From Pseudomonadota bacterium (GTDB lineage: Bacteria; Desulfobacterota; Syntrophobacteria; Syntrophobacterales; Syntrophobacteraceae), in contig JAEZHY010000139.1 in the NCBI GenBank assembly GCA_023416335.1, positions 1 through 36,900 of the forward strand: a DNA stretch of 36,900 nt, read 5' to 3'. Shown in pieces: positions 17,437 through 25,781 of the stretch. The notes beneath the pieces are model-generated. The model saw nothing but the letters and a program-made list of their open reading frames with translations. It was not told where the DNA came from and searched no databases. The position numbers and the translations under genes are program-made. Within the stretch, counting starts at the first letter, position 1. Each line of letters begins with the position of its first letter.

Positions 17437-18357
17437 ATGCTCAAACGTTGCAGTCTCGTTGCATTACCGCTGATTCTATGCGCTTTGCTTCTGCCCTTGA
17501 CAGCCCAGGCAGGCCCAAAGCCTCCTAACCCGAATCCCATGTATGACTACATCCTGCTCGGGACCTTTGAGGTCCAGGGACGGCAGGGTGTAGCCAGCGA
17601 CGGCAATTTCTACTATGTCAGCGGCAGCAAGGCACTGTACAAGTACGACAAAAAAGGCAAATTGGTGCTTTCAAATGAAAATCCGTTCGAAGGCTACCCC
17701 ATTCCCGCCAACCACATTGGAGGCATCGACGTTTTTAACGGCGAGATTTTCGTCAGTGCGGAAAACTTTGCGGACGGTGTCGGCAAAGACATTCAGATTG
17801 CCATCCACGATGCTGACACCCTGAAGCTCAAGCGGGCCTTCAAGTTTGAGCCGTCCAGCGGACAGGAAGAGGTCTCGGGAATCTGTGTCGACAGGGACAA
17901 GCGCAGCGTCTGGATGGTTTCCTGGGTCGGGGAAGAAAGCGGGCGTTACATCTACGAATACAGCCTGGATTCCGGCAAATACTTGCGCAAGGTTCACCTG
18001 CAGCCCGTTCCGCAGTGGCTCCAGGGTATCCATTACTGGAAGGGCAAGCTGTATGTTACGGCTGACGACGGCACCGCCGATCTCGATGAGCCGGACAACC
18101 TTTACAGGATCGATGTGACCGAAAAATCCTATGCACCGGTCGTCCGTGAAAAAAGCTTTACGGAAGTAAAGCGTCAGGGCGAGATCGAGGCCGGCAATGT
18201 CGATCCGAAGACGGGCGAACTTCTTGTGCTCTTCAATCGCGGAAGCCGCATCGTACTGGGCATGGTCAAGGGTTTTTACCCCGGATATACCCGTGAAATC
18301 TCGGAAGTATACCGCTTCAAGATGGTCCCGAAGGGAGCGAAGAAAACCGCAAAGTGA
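17437..18357 (+). CDS. secreted protein of unknown function, probable beta-propeller
   Basis: This 306-aa protein has a clear signal peptide (LPLILCALLLPLTAQA, cleavage likely AQA-G). The mature part is rich in Tyr, Gly and Asp and has recurring strands of the form GIDVFNGEIFVSAEN, GICVDRDKRSVWMVSW, GIHYWKGKLYVTADDG and NVDPKTGELLVLFN. The roughly 50-residue spacing looks like blades of a beta-propeller. No catalytic motif, cysteine pair or membrane anchor is visible. It has its own promoter and terminator and so is monocistronic. GGAGG lies at 17426-17430 before the ATG. The function is unknown; sugar, lactone or periplasmic binding roles are only possible by fold analogy. Confidence 0.85.
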   Translation: MLKRCSLVALPLILCALLLPLTAQAGPKPPNPNPMYDYILLGTFEVQGRQGVASDGNFYYVSGSKALYKYDKKGKLVLSNENPFEGYPIPANHIGGIDVFNGEIFVSAENFADGVGKDIQIAIHDADTLKLKRAFKFEPSSGQEEVSGICVDRDKRSVWMVSWVGEESGRYIYEYSLDSGKYLRKVHLQPVPQWLQGIHYWKGKLYVTADDGTADLDEPDNLYRIDVTEKSYAPVVREKSFTEVKRQGEIEAGNVDPKTGELLVLFNRGSRIVLGMVKGFYPGYTREISEVYRFKMVPKGAKKTAK

Positions 18358-18392
18358 GTTGATACGCGCATCAGGAAGAAATATCGAAATTA

Positions 18393-18424
18393 AAACAGGG
18401 CGGTCGAACCGCCCTGTTTTTTTC
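18393..18424. terminator. strong bidirectional intrinsic terminator
   Basis: A perfect 12-bp stem built on ACAGGGCGGT/ACCGCCCTGT with a CGA loop is followed by a T run on the plus strand. It is preceded by an A-rich stretch that serves as the T run on the minus strand. It lies between the convergent secreted-protein gene and the response-regulator gene and can end both. Confidence 0.93.
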
Positions 18425-18521
18425 TATTCAGGTTGTGTTGATCGTTTTATCAAATGCAGGTCATATCCAGGCAGGCCCGGGTTTAAATACCGGACAGTCC
18501 TAAGTGAGCTTGTATCCCGTT

Positions 18522-18555
18522 TTCATCCGAGTCTATCCGCTTCCATCCGTGTCAC
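18522..18555 (-). repeat. degenerate copy of the 'atccgtgtc' 12-mer repeat
   Basis: Three imperfect units (catccgagtcta, tccgcttc, catccgtgtca) match the arrays at 24050, 24190 and 29070 and the reverse complement of those at 23306-23760. It sits in the gap between two convergent genes. Confidence 0.65.
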
Positions 18556-18575
18556 TATAGGCGGAATCGTCGGGA

Positions 18576-19991
18576 CTAAAATTTGTAATCCGATGCAGAT
18601 CTGAATGAAATATCATGTTTTTTCAATAAATTATAAAGCTGGGACTGCGACATACCGGATAACCGGCAGGCCTTATCGCGGTCGCCTCGGGACCTGTCTA
18701 TCAACATTTTAAGGTATTCCTTTTCGGTTTTTGCCCTGAACTCCGAAAGACTCGGGAAGCCGCGGTCGATTTCAGCCGGCCGTGTCGGGAGTTCAGGCGA
18801 GCCGGCGGGACCTTCCGCGGCATTAGCCAGGAGCAATGCCCTGTATTCCGGCGGCAGATGTTTCGGGTACAGCGTGGGGTCATCTCCCGCGAAAGCCATG
18901 GCATGCTCCAATACATTTATCAACTCGCGGACATTCCCCGGCCAGACATGGGCATTAAGAAGCTCTATGAACTCAGGCGAAATGCCCTTGGTGCCGGCGC
19001 CGAAGCGCTGAGAGATGCGGGCTGTTTCGCTGATGGTAATCTCCTGAAGGTCATTGCCGCGCTCTCGAAGCGGCGGGAGCCTTACTTCTATTGCCCTGAT
19101 GCGAAACAGCAAATCTTCGCGAAACAATCGATCCGACACCATTTTGGCAAGGTCCCGATGCGTGGCGGCAACCAGCCGGAAATCCACCGCTACTTCCTGC
19201 TTGCCGCCTACCGGCCGGATACGTTTCTCCTGAAGCACACGCAGCAATGACTTCTGAATTCCAAGAGGCAGATCGCCGATCTCATCGAGAAAAAGCGTGC
19301 CTCCGTCCGCCTGCCGGATGATTCCCTCACGCTTTATGTCCGCTCCCGTGAAAGCGCCTTTCTCGTTACCGAAGAAGATCCCTTCGGCTAAAGATTCCGG
19401 AATGGCCCCGCAATCGACGGGAACGACCGGGCCGCCCGCTCTTCGGCTGTTCTCGTGAATGGCTCTGGCGAACAGTTCCTTGCCGGTGCCCGTTTCTCCC
19501 GTAATCAGTACGCTTGCATCCGTCACCGAAGCTCGCGCCACGGCCTCCAGGCAATTGAGGATAGCGGGGGATGAACCCATAATCCCCTGCCGGTTGAGCG
19601 AAACCGGCATTTTCGAGGCATTTCGTTCCTTGCGGTATTGCAGAGCCCTGGTTACGGGCAAAAAGACCTCTTCCATGGTAAACGGTTTCTGCACATAATC
19701 CCAGGCCCCGTATTTAAAAGCCATTTTAGCCCCGGCAATGCCTCCCGTACCCGTAATGATGATAACTTCGGATTTCGAAGGCGACCTCAGGAGCAGGGGC
19801 AACGCCTGCAATCCATTCCCGTCAGGCAGCTCCAGGTCCAGCAGGACAAGATCGTAGTCACCCGTTGCGGCGAGGTCGAGGCCGTCTTTTATCGTGTTTG
19901 CAGAGGTGGAGGTGTGTCCCCAGCCATCTGCGAAATCGGCCAAAAAACGGCAGATTTTACGATCGTCTTCGATGATAAGCAGATTCGCCAT
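18576..19991 (-). CDS. sigma54-dependent response regulator (NtrC family)
   Basis: This 471-aa protein has three domains. The receiver (1-120) has phospho-acceptor Asp52 in LLDLELPDGNG and Lys102. The AAA+ sigma54-interaction domain (about 137-370) has Walker A GETGTGKE (165-172), the GAFTGA loop (212-217) and Walker B GGTLFLDEIGD (230-239). The C-terminal Fis-type helix-turn-helix ends DKACRLSGMSQSQLYNLLKKHD. All parts needed to activate sigma54 RNA polymerase are intact. Its start overlaps the end of the kinase gene by 35 bp, so they are a cognate pair. No clear sigma54 promoter (GG-N10-GC with flanks) was found in the window's intergenic regions, so its target is unknown. Confidence 0.96.
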   Translation of the reverse strand: MANLLIIEDDRKICRFLADFADGWGHTSTSANTIKDGLDLAATGDYDLVLLDLELPDGNGLQALPLLLRSPSKSEVIIITGTGGIAGAKMAFKYGAWDYVQKPFTMEEVFLPVTRALQYRKERNASKMPVSLNRQGIMGSSPAILNCLEAVARASVTDASVLITGETGTGKELFARAIHENSRRAGGPVVPVDCGAIPESLAEGIFFGNEKGAFTGADIKREGIIRQADGGTLFLDEIGDLPLGIQKSLLRVLQEKRIRPVGGKQEVAVDFRLVAATHRDLAKMVSDRLFREDLLFRIRAIEVRLPPLRERGNDLQEITISETARISQRFGAGTKGISPEFIELLNAHVWPGNVRELINVLEHAMAFAGDDPTLYPKHLPPEYRALLLANAAEGPAGSPELPTRPAEIDRGFPSLSEFRAKTEKEYLKMLIDRSRGDRDKACRLSGMSQSQLYNLLKKHDISFRSASDYKF

Positions 19992-22293
19992 GCTCCCTCT
20001 TAAGCCCCTCGTCGCCGAGGACCCGCTCGATTACATCGGCCAGTTCACCGGCAAGAAGCGGCTTCATCACCATTTCGCGGATGCCCGATGTCCCAAGCAC
20101 TATATCATCCACGTATGCACTGAAGCCCGTGCAGAGAATTATGGGGACCCCGGACCTGATTTCGTTCAATTGCTTTGCCAATTCCAGGCCGGTCATTTTC
20201 GGCATGATCATATCGGTAATAACCAGATCGAATTCGTCGGGAGACGACTTGAAAATGCCGAGGGCCTCAGGGGCGCTCCTGGCCGCAGCCACCTCATATC
20301 CGAATTGTTCGAGAATTTCGCTTCCGGAAACTATGAAGCCCTCTTCGTCATCGACAAACAGAATCTTTCCTTTTCCGGGTTTGGGAACGCCGTGCTGCAT
20401 AAGCAGTTCGGCCGCTTCTCCTTCCTGCTTCGGCAGAAACACATGGAAAACAGCGCCCTTTCCGGGTTCGCTCATCACCGAGATACCGCCGCCCAGGTCC
20501 TTAACTATGCCGTGGACCATCGCAAGGCCCATTCCCGTGCCCTCTCCCCGCGGCTTGGTTGTAAAGAAAGGCTCGAAGATCCGCCCCATGATTTCCTTCG
20601 CAATCCCTTCCCCCGTGTCGATCACCGTGAGCCTGAGATACCCTCCCGGCTTCAGTCCCGCATACTCCAGGCCGGACTCTGAGTCTATGGTTGACTCGTC
20701 GAGCCGAACCTCAAGAATCCCGCCCGTCTTCTCCATTGCATGGGCGGAGTTGGTGCAAAGGTTCATAAGGATTTGATGAATCTGAGTCGGGTCGGCCAGG
20801 ACTACGCTGTCCGCGGCCTCGATCGTATGTCTTATTTCAATCGTGGTAGGGAGTGAAGCACGCAGGAACTTGATGGTCTCCTTGACGATGGGGCCCAGGG
20901 TCATGGAGATTTTTTTCATTTCGCTCTGGCGGCTGAAAGCCAGGATCTGCCGAACCAGGCTTCTGGCGCGGAGCCCCGCGCTGAGGATTTCATCGAGATA
21001 TTCTTCAACGTTTCGACCCATTGCCTGGCGCATCTTTGCAGCCTCGGCAAAGCCGAAAATGGAGGACAAAATATTGTTGAAATCATGGGCGATTCCTCCG
21101 GCCAGAGTGCCGATTGCTTCCATCCTCAGGGCCTGCTGCGTGTGACGCTCCAGGTCCTTCCTCTCGGTGATGTCTTCCACGACGCCGTCGATGTACAACG
21201 GATTTCCCGACTGGTCCTTCATAATATGAGACGTGACCAGGCCCACCATGGAAGTTGAACCGCGCCTCCTGAACTCGATTTCAAGACCCTTGATGGACCC
21301 TTCCCGCAGCAGTATCTCGAGGACGCGCGCGCGCATCTCCGGGTCCCGGTAAATGTCCCGGACAAGCGTTCCTGAAAATTCCTCCACGGTCCGGCATCCG
21401 AACATCTTTGCGAGGGCGGGATTCACCATGAGGAAGCGCCCTTCGGGTTCGGGCGAGGCGCGAAACAGCCCGACCGGCAAATATTCCACAAGTTGTCGGT
21501 ACCGGTTTTCGCTTTCACTGAGCGCCTTTTCGGCCTCCTTGCGCTCGGCGATTTCCATTTCGAGCTTCTTGTTGGTCTCCAGCAGGATATCTTCGCGGGT
21601 TTTCACCACATTTGCCATATGGTTGAATTTGTCGAGAATCCTTGCGATCTCGAAATGCCCGAAGGTTTCCGGCTTCTCGCCGTATTTTCCGGTCGAGATC
21701 TCCTCGATCCGGGAGATCAGGTGTTTCAAGGGCCGCCCCAGGCTGCGGTTCAGGATCAGTTTTGTGGAGAATACCAGCCCGAGTACGACCAGCAGCATCT
21801 GAAAAACGCTCACCAGCGAAAACTGGTAATTGCTTTTTTGTATAAACCGCGTCGTGAGCCCCAGCTCTATCGTGCCGATCCACGTACCTTCATGAAATAC
21901 CTCACTTTTTTCTTTTATAAGGCCATCCTTTTCATCGGTAGCCGTATCAAAAAGGTGGGTACCGTCTTCCCCCAGGACCCTTAGCAGCGCCACAGTCTCA
22001 TTCCTGGAAAAAGATCGGCAGATGCTCTCCACCCAGTCCCTGTCCATGTTCCACAGCGGCACTTCCAGGTTGTCCTTGAGGTAGTCGAGGTACTCGGAGG
22101 CTTTCTGAGTATACAAAGCCTTGGACTTATAGGAGAAAACCCAAAAATTGAAGAGGCTGGTCACGATAAAGATCGCCGAGACGGTAATGATCAGCTTCTG
22201 GGTAAGGTCCTGCGACAGAGAACGCCTTGACGCGGTCGAACCATCTGTCCTGGCATTGGTGTTCATGTTGATTCTCGATTCAGGATAAATCAT
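19957..22293 (-). CDS. hybrid sensor histidine kinase with PAS and receiver domains
   Basis: This 778-aa membrane kinase has TM1 about 34-53, a periplasmic domain of roughly 100 residues, TM2 about 157-181, HAMP-like linker and coiled coil (to 260), PAS domain with PAC tail (about 262-380, ending EDITERKDLE), HisKA with His403 in GGIAHDFNNILSS, HATPase with N box NLCTNSAHAM, DTGEGI and GEGTGMGLAMV, and a C-terminal receiver (about 643-760) with Asp694 in VITDMIMPKMTG. Start is uncertain: ATG 22293 is used, and ATG 22266 (MNTNARTDG) is equally possible. It lies between the solute-binding protein gene and its response regulator. The internal receiver may modulate phosphotransfer. Confidence 0.95.
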   Translation of the reverse strand: MIYPESRINMNTNARTDGSTASRRSLSQDLTQKLIITVSAIFIVTSLFNFWVFSYKSKALYTQKASEYLDYLKDNLEVPLWNMDRDWVESICRSFSRNETVALLRVLGEDGTHLFDTATDEKDGLIKEKSEVFHEGTWIGTIELGLTTRFIQKSNYQFSLVSVFQMLLVVLGLVFSTKLILNRSLGRPLKHLISRIEEISTGKYGEKPETFGHFEIARILDKFNHMANVVKTREDILLETNKKLEMEIAERKEAEKALSESENRYRQLVEYLPVGLFRASPEPEGRFLMVNPALAKMFGCRTVEEFSGTLVRDIYRDPEMRARVLEILLREGSIKGLEIEFRRRGSTSMVGLVTSHIMKDQSGNPLYIDGVVEDITERKDLERHTQQALRMEAIGTLAGGIAHDFNNILSSIFGFAEAAKMRQAMGRNVEEYLDEILSAGLRARSLVRQILAFSRQSEMKKISMTLGPIVKETIKFLRASLPTTIEIRHTIEAADSVVLADPTQIHQILMNLCTNSAHAMEKTGGILEVRLDESTIDSESGLEYAGLKPGGYLRLTVIDTGEGIAKEIMGRIFEPFFTTKPRGEGTGMGLAMVHGIVKDLGGGISVMSEPGKGAVFHVFLPKQEGEAAELLMQHGVPKPGKGKILFVDDEEGFIVSGSEILEQFGYEVAAARSAPEALGIFKSSPDEFDLVITDMIMPKMTGLELAKQLNEIRSGVPIILCTGFSAYVDDIVLGTSGIREMVMKPLLAGELADVIERVLGDEGLKREHGESAYHRRRS

Positions 22294-22331
22294 CGTTACG
22301 GGACAACCCGGGCGTCAGGCCGGCATTATCG

Positions 22332-23108
22332 TCATTGCGCCGGCGGCCGGCTTGATGGCCCGGTATCGACCCCATACCTGCTCAATATCCGGGCATATTC
22401 CTCAGTCTTTCGGAATTCGGCCATCTGTTCGTCGAACTGGTCTCTCAGGCGGGTAAGATTCCTCTTCCTGGAAAATGCTATATAACTTGCAACACTCTCT
22501 ATCTCTTTGGGAAGTTTTTCGATTTTATCGCCGAATCCCAGCTTGCGAATTGTATATTCACCCGTGTAGATATTTGAAACTACAAGGTCCAACCTCCCCA
22601 GCAGAAGCTTTTGAAAATTCTGCTCCAGTTGGTTCGCCTTTTCGATATGCAGCATATTCTTGTACTGGTCGAACCTGACCCCGTAGCTTATTGTACTGAC
22701 CACCCCTATTCTTTTTCCCTTCAGTGTTTCGAGGTCTCCGTCGAAATCGATATCAACCCCGCTCTTTTTATAAAGGTAGATAACCTGCGGCAATAAAGTT
22801 TCGGTACAAAAGTTCAATGCAATTACTCTCTCAGGCGTTTTGTAGGCGGTAAAAATCGCATCGGCATCTCCCCGCAGGACCATCTCCATCGCCCGGGTCC
22901 AGGGGTAAGCCTTGATATGAACAGTATGCCCGAGCCTGTTCATAATATGGGTCACTATCTCGACGGCGATTCCCTCGACTTTCCCATCCGGGGCCGTGTA
23001 TTCAATAGGAGGGAACTCGAGCGTCACAAAGGAATAGTCCTCCGCCCATGCGCGTGAAAAGCCGCAAAGCACGATTATGAGCAGGATAGCCTGCAGGATA
23101 CGGCACAT
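22332..23108 (-). CDS. periplasmic solute-binding protein (SBP_bac_3 / PBPb type)
   Basis: This 258-aa protein has a signal peptide (LQAILLIIVLCGFSRAWA, cleavage near AWA-E) and an amino-acid-binding-protein-like fold: FPPIEYTAPDGKVEGIAVEIV, LGHTVHIKAYPWTRAMEMVLRGDADAI, then LETLKGKRIGVVSTISYG. This group often lacks an ABC partner, and none is encoded nearby. It is the first gene of a three-gene operon with the histidine kinase (38-nt gap) and response regulator. It may therefore present a ligand to the kinase's periplasmic domain rather than feed a transporter. GGAGGA lies 7 nt before the ATG. Confidence 0.9.
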   Translation of the reverse strand: MCRILQAILLIIVLCGFSRAWAEDYSFVTLEFPPIEYTAPDGKVEGIAVEIVTHIMNRLGHTVHIKAYPWTRAMEMVLRGDADAIFTAYKTPERVIALNFCTETLLPQVIYLYKKSGVDIDFDGDLETLKGKRIGVVSTISYGVRFDQYKNMLHIEKANQLEQNFQKLLLGRLDLVVSNIYTGEYTIRKLGFGDKIEKLPKEIESVASYIAFSRKRNLTRLRDQFDEQMAEFRKTEEYARILSRYGVDTGPSSRPPAQ

Positions 23109-23305
23109 GAGGATTCCTCCACTGCCTTTTTCTTCGGCCCGGCGTTCCGGCCGCCTGAAGAGTCGCTTATCTTAAGAATACGTAACCAGGGTCCGTAAAA
23201 TGATATCACCCGATGTTTGTTTTCCAATGGCAAATATACCCCCGGGATCCGTTGCCAAACGACAAAATGCCCGTTTTCCGCCGGCCGCAAGGTCGAGGAA
23301 CGCCG

Positions 23306-23845
23306 CTTAAAAGCAGTTTGTGACACGGATGAACACGGATAGACACGGATGGATTGAACAGAATTAAATTTCAAAGAGTTAGACATCGAAACCTCACCGC
23401 CGTGATTGGCCAGAGTGGCATAAGCCGGTGCCTGGCCACCACCCCTCCTACGGTCTGGGAAGCATTGAATATGCCAACGGTGAGGTCTGCTTCGAGAAAC
23501 CCGCTTAAAAGCAGCTTGTGACACGGATGAACACGGATGAACACGGATAGACGCGGATGGACGAAGAGTAATTTAAATTCCACAGAGTAAGACATCGAGA
23601 CCTCTCTGCCGTGATTGGCCGGAGGAGCATAAGCCGGCGCCTGGCCCTCCACCCTTCCTACGGTCTGGGAAGCATTGAATATGCCACAGGTGAGGTCTGC
23701 TCCGAGGAACCCGCTTAAAAGCAATTTGTGACACGGATGAACACGGATAGACACGGATGGATTGAGCAGAAAGTAAATTATGCAGGGTAAGAAATCGGAA
23801 CCTTACTGCCGTGATGGGCCGGAGGGGCATAAATCGAAGCCTGCG
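23306..23845 (+). repeat. three tandem ~200-bp repeat units containing 12-mer arrays
   Basis: Units begin at 23306, 23504 and 23714 with cttaaaagca, then ttgtgacacggatgaac and two to four 12-mers of the type acacggatgaac or acacggatagac. A conserved tail follows, including agacatcg..acct, gccgtgattggcc, gcataagccgg and cctacggtctgggaagcat. Spacings are 198 and 210 bp, the difference being mainly one extra 12-mer in unit 2. The third unit degrades after about 23845. Open frames across it are by-products of the repeat. It is not a CRISPR, since the repeats carry no unique spacers. Confidence 0.9.
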
Positions 23846-24049
23846 AACACAGGGAAAGTCACCATACGGAAAAAGAAGTCGCATTCGATAGCCTCTGAGC
23901 TTCCCGGCAACTGAGAGGGGAACAAACCTCAAAAAAACGATGGGTTCCCGCTCCGCTCCCACCCATCCTACGCCCCTTTCCGATTGACGCCCGTCTACCA
24001 ATGGGGTGTGGTGCCGCAGGCTCTTAAAACGCCTGTGTCTTCGCATCTT

Positions 24050-24082
24050 GTTCATCCGTGTCCATCCGTGTCCATCCGTGTC
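24050..24082 (-). repeat. 12-mer 'catccgtgtc' array, inverted copy 1
   Basis: Three units of catccgtgtc preceded by tgtt and followed by aaaaagc. It is the reverse complement of the 12-mer arrays in the tandem repeat at 23306-23760. Confidence 0.85.
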
Positions 24083-24189
24083 AAAAAGCACTATCCGGCA
24101 GCAGCAATGAAGTTTCACAGGGTAAGACATCGGAACCTCACCGCCCCGATCATCAGTATTCCATTTTATGAGCTCGGATTTTTCTTCTT

Positions 24190-24224
24190 GTTCATCCGTG
24201 TCTATCCGTGTCCATCCGTGTCAA
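24190..24224 (-). repeat. 12-mer 'catccgtgtc' array, inverted copy 2
   Basis: Three units (catccgtgtc, tatccgtgtc, catccgtgtc) followed by aaaa, the same layout as 24050-24082 and 29070-29104. Confidence 0.85.
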
Positions 24225-24512
24225 AATCCAGAGGTTTTTCCTAAAAATTGGAAATTATTCCATTGCATAAGAATGAATATTCCAGGTTCTTGGAATTTCG
24301 GGAACCAATCCTCATTTGTTCTCGAGAGTTAATTGACGGCCGGCGGCTGCGCGCAATCATTATACAAATGATATACAAAGTTATTTCAATGGCTTGTAAA
24401 TAATTCACTGATTATTGCTCACCTTTCAGCCCGTTCAGGCACAATCCCTGCTCTTCCTCCCGCCGAAACCACAAGTCCCACCATCCTTCATGCATTCGAT
24501 AAGGAGAAGAAA

Positions 24513-25778
24513 ATGAGCAATTCTGCAACTGGTACAGGTCAGGTACCCCTGGGTGCTGCTGTTCCCTGGTGGAAGACGATCAACAAAAAGCAGTGGTACG
24601 CATTGTATGCGGCCATGGCCGGCTGGGGATTGGATGCGTTCGATGTGCTTCTGTATGTTTTTGCCCTGACCACGATCATGAAGGAGTGGAACCTGACCCC
24701 CACCGAGGCGGGTTTTCTGGCCTCCGTGACCCTGTTCGCTTCCGCTTTCGGCGGGATTCTCTTCGGGGTTGTGGCGGACCGGATCGGCAGGCGCAATGCC
24801 TTGATGGCCACGGTAATAATTTTCTCGGTCCTGTCGGGTGTTAGCGGGCTCACTCAAAACCTGTGGCAGCTCGCCGCAGCGCGCACGCTCCTTGGACTCG
24901 GAATGGGCGGCGAGTGGGCTTCGGGGGCTTTACTGGTATCCGAGACATGGCCTGCCGAGCATCGGGGTAAAGCCATCGGCATCATGCAGGGCGGCTGGGC
25001 TATCGGCTACATTTGTGCGGCTATCGTCGCCGGGGTTGTTCTGCCCGTGTACGGGTGGCGCATACTGTTCTTCATCGGGATCGTGCCCGCCCTTTTTACC
25101 GTCTGGATTCGGACAAAAGTGGAAGAGCCCGAAATCTGGGTAAGATCGCAAAAGCAAGAAAAACAGGGATTCAGCCTGACGCAGATCTTTCGTGCGGACC
25201 TCATCAAGTTCACGCTTTTTTGCTCGCTTATTTCCTGCTTCGTAATGTTCGCCTACTGGGGACTGTTCACCTGGCTTCCCGGTTTTCTGAGCAGCCCGGT
25301 GGAAAAAGGCGGGGCCGGCCTCAGCATCGTCAAGAGTTCCCTCTGGATGATCCCAACCATGATCGGCGCCTTCTTCGGGTACATTACATTCGGGTTCATA
25401 GCCGATAAATACGGACGGCGGCCCACCTTCGCCGCTTATCTGCTGATCTGCGCCGTTCTGGTTTACATCTACGGCAACACGCGCGATGCCACAATGCTGA
25501 TGATTCTCGGCCCACTGGTCGGCTTCTTCGGGTCCGGGTATTTCAGCGCCTTCGGAGCTTTCATATCCGAACTTTTCCCGACCCGCGCAAGAGGCGCCGG
25601 TCTCGGGTTTACCTACAATATCGGCCGGATGGCGAGCGCTCTGGCACCCACCACGGTCGGCTTTCTTGCCTCTTCATACGGGGTCGGCGTCGGGTTGACC
25701 ATAACATCGGCCGCTTTCTTCATCGGCGCGCTCTCGATCTTTCTCGTTCCGGAAACCAAGGCGGCGGAGCTGGAGTAG
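24513..25778 (+). CDS. MFS transporter, metabolite:H+ symporter type; candidate 5-oxoproline importer
   Basis: This 421-aa membrane protein has twelve hydrophobic segments. TM1 has WGLDAFDVLLYVFAL, with the acidic pair typical of the sialate and aromatic-acid symporters. The MFS A-motif GVVADRIGRRNALM follows TM2 and its repeat GFIADKYGRRPTFA follows TM8, with RTLLGLGMGGEWASGALLVSE in TM4-5. AAGGAGAAG precedes ATG 24513. It ends 3 nt before pxpB, so it is part of the 5-oxoprolinase operon. From that position it most likely imports 5-oxoproline or a compound that yields it. Substrate assignment is inference. Confidence 0.93.
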   Translation: MSNSATGTGQVPLGAAVPWWKTINKKQWYALYAAMAGWGLDAFDVLLYVFALTTIMKEWNLTPTEAGFLASVTLFASAFGGILFGVVADRIGRRNALMATVIIFSVLSGVSGLTQNLWQLAAARTLLGLGMGGEWASGALLVSETWPAEHRGKAIGIMQGGWAIGYICAAIVAGVVLPVYGWRILFFIGIVPALFTVWIRTKVEEPEIWVRSQKQEKQGFSLTQIFRADLIKFTLFCSLISCFVMFAYWGLFTWLPGFLSSPVEKGGAGLSIVKSSLWMIPTMIGAFFGYITFGFIADKYGRRPTFAAYLLICAVLVYIYGNTRDATMLMILGPLVGFFGSGYFSAFGAFISELFPTRARGAGLGFTYNIGRMASALAPTTVGFLASSYGVGVGLTITSAAFFIGALSIFLVPETKAAELE

Positions 25779-25781
25779 AAC

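Larger units (their letters stand above)
23846..24512 (+). other. gene-free stretch before the MFS gene, with repeats and small palindromes
   Basis: No convincing gene is seen. It holds a GATGGGT-type element (about 23939-23975, reverse orientation to that at 28474), a stray copy of the ~200-bp unit tail (24117-24145), and then A+T-rich DNA with three perfect inverted repeats: TGGAA/TTCCA (24249-24262), ATTCCA/TGGAAT (24279-24296) and ATCATT/AATGAT (24356-24372). A TTGACG (24333-24338) could be the -35 box for the MFS-pxp operon, with the third palindrome as operator over the -10 region. Confidence 0.5.

Noticed and set aside
23306..23845. Regular repeats suggesting a CRISPR array
   Set aside because: The ~200-bp units are near-identical throughout and the 12-mers are directly tandem; there are no unique spacers and no cas genes.
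23075..24130. Several reverse-strand open frames of 120-185 codons
   Set aside because: They translate the tandem repeats (repeated MSIRVHPCHK-like stretches), lack ribosome sites and have no known motif.
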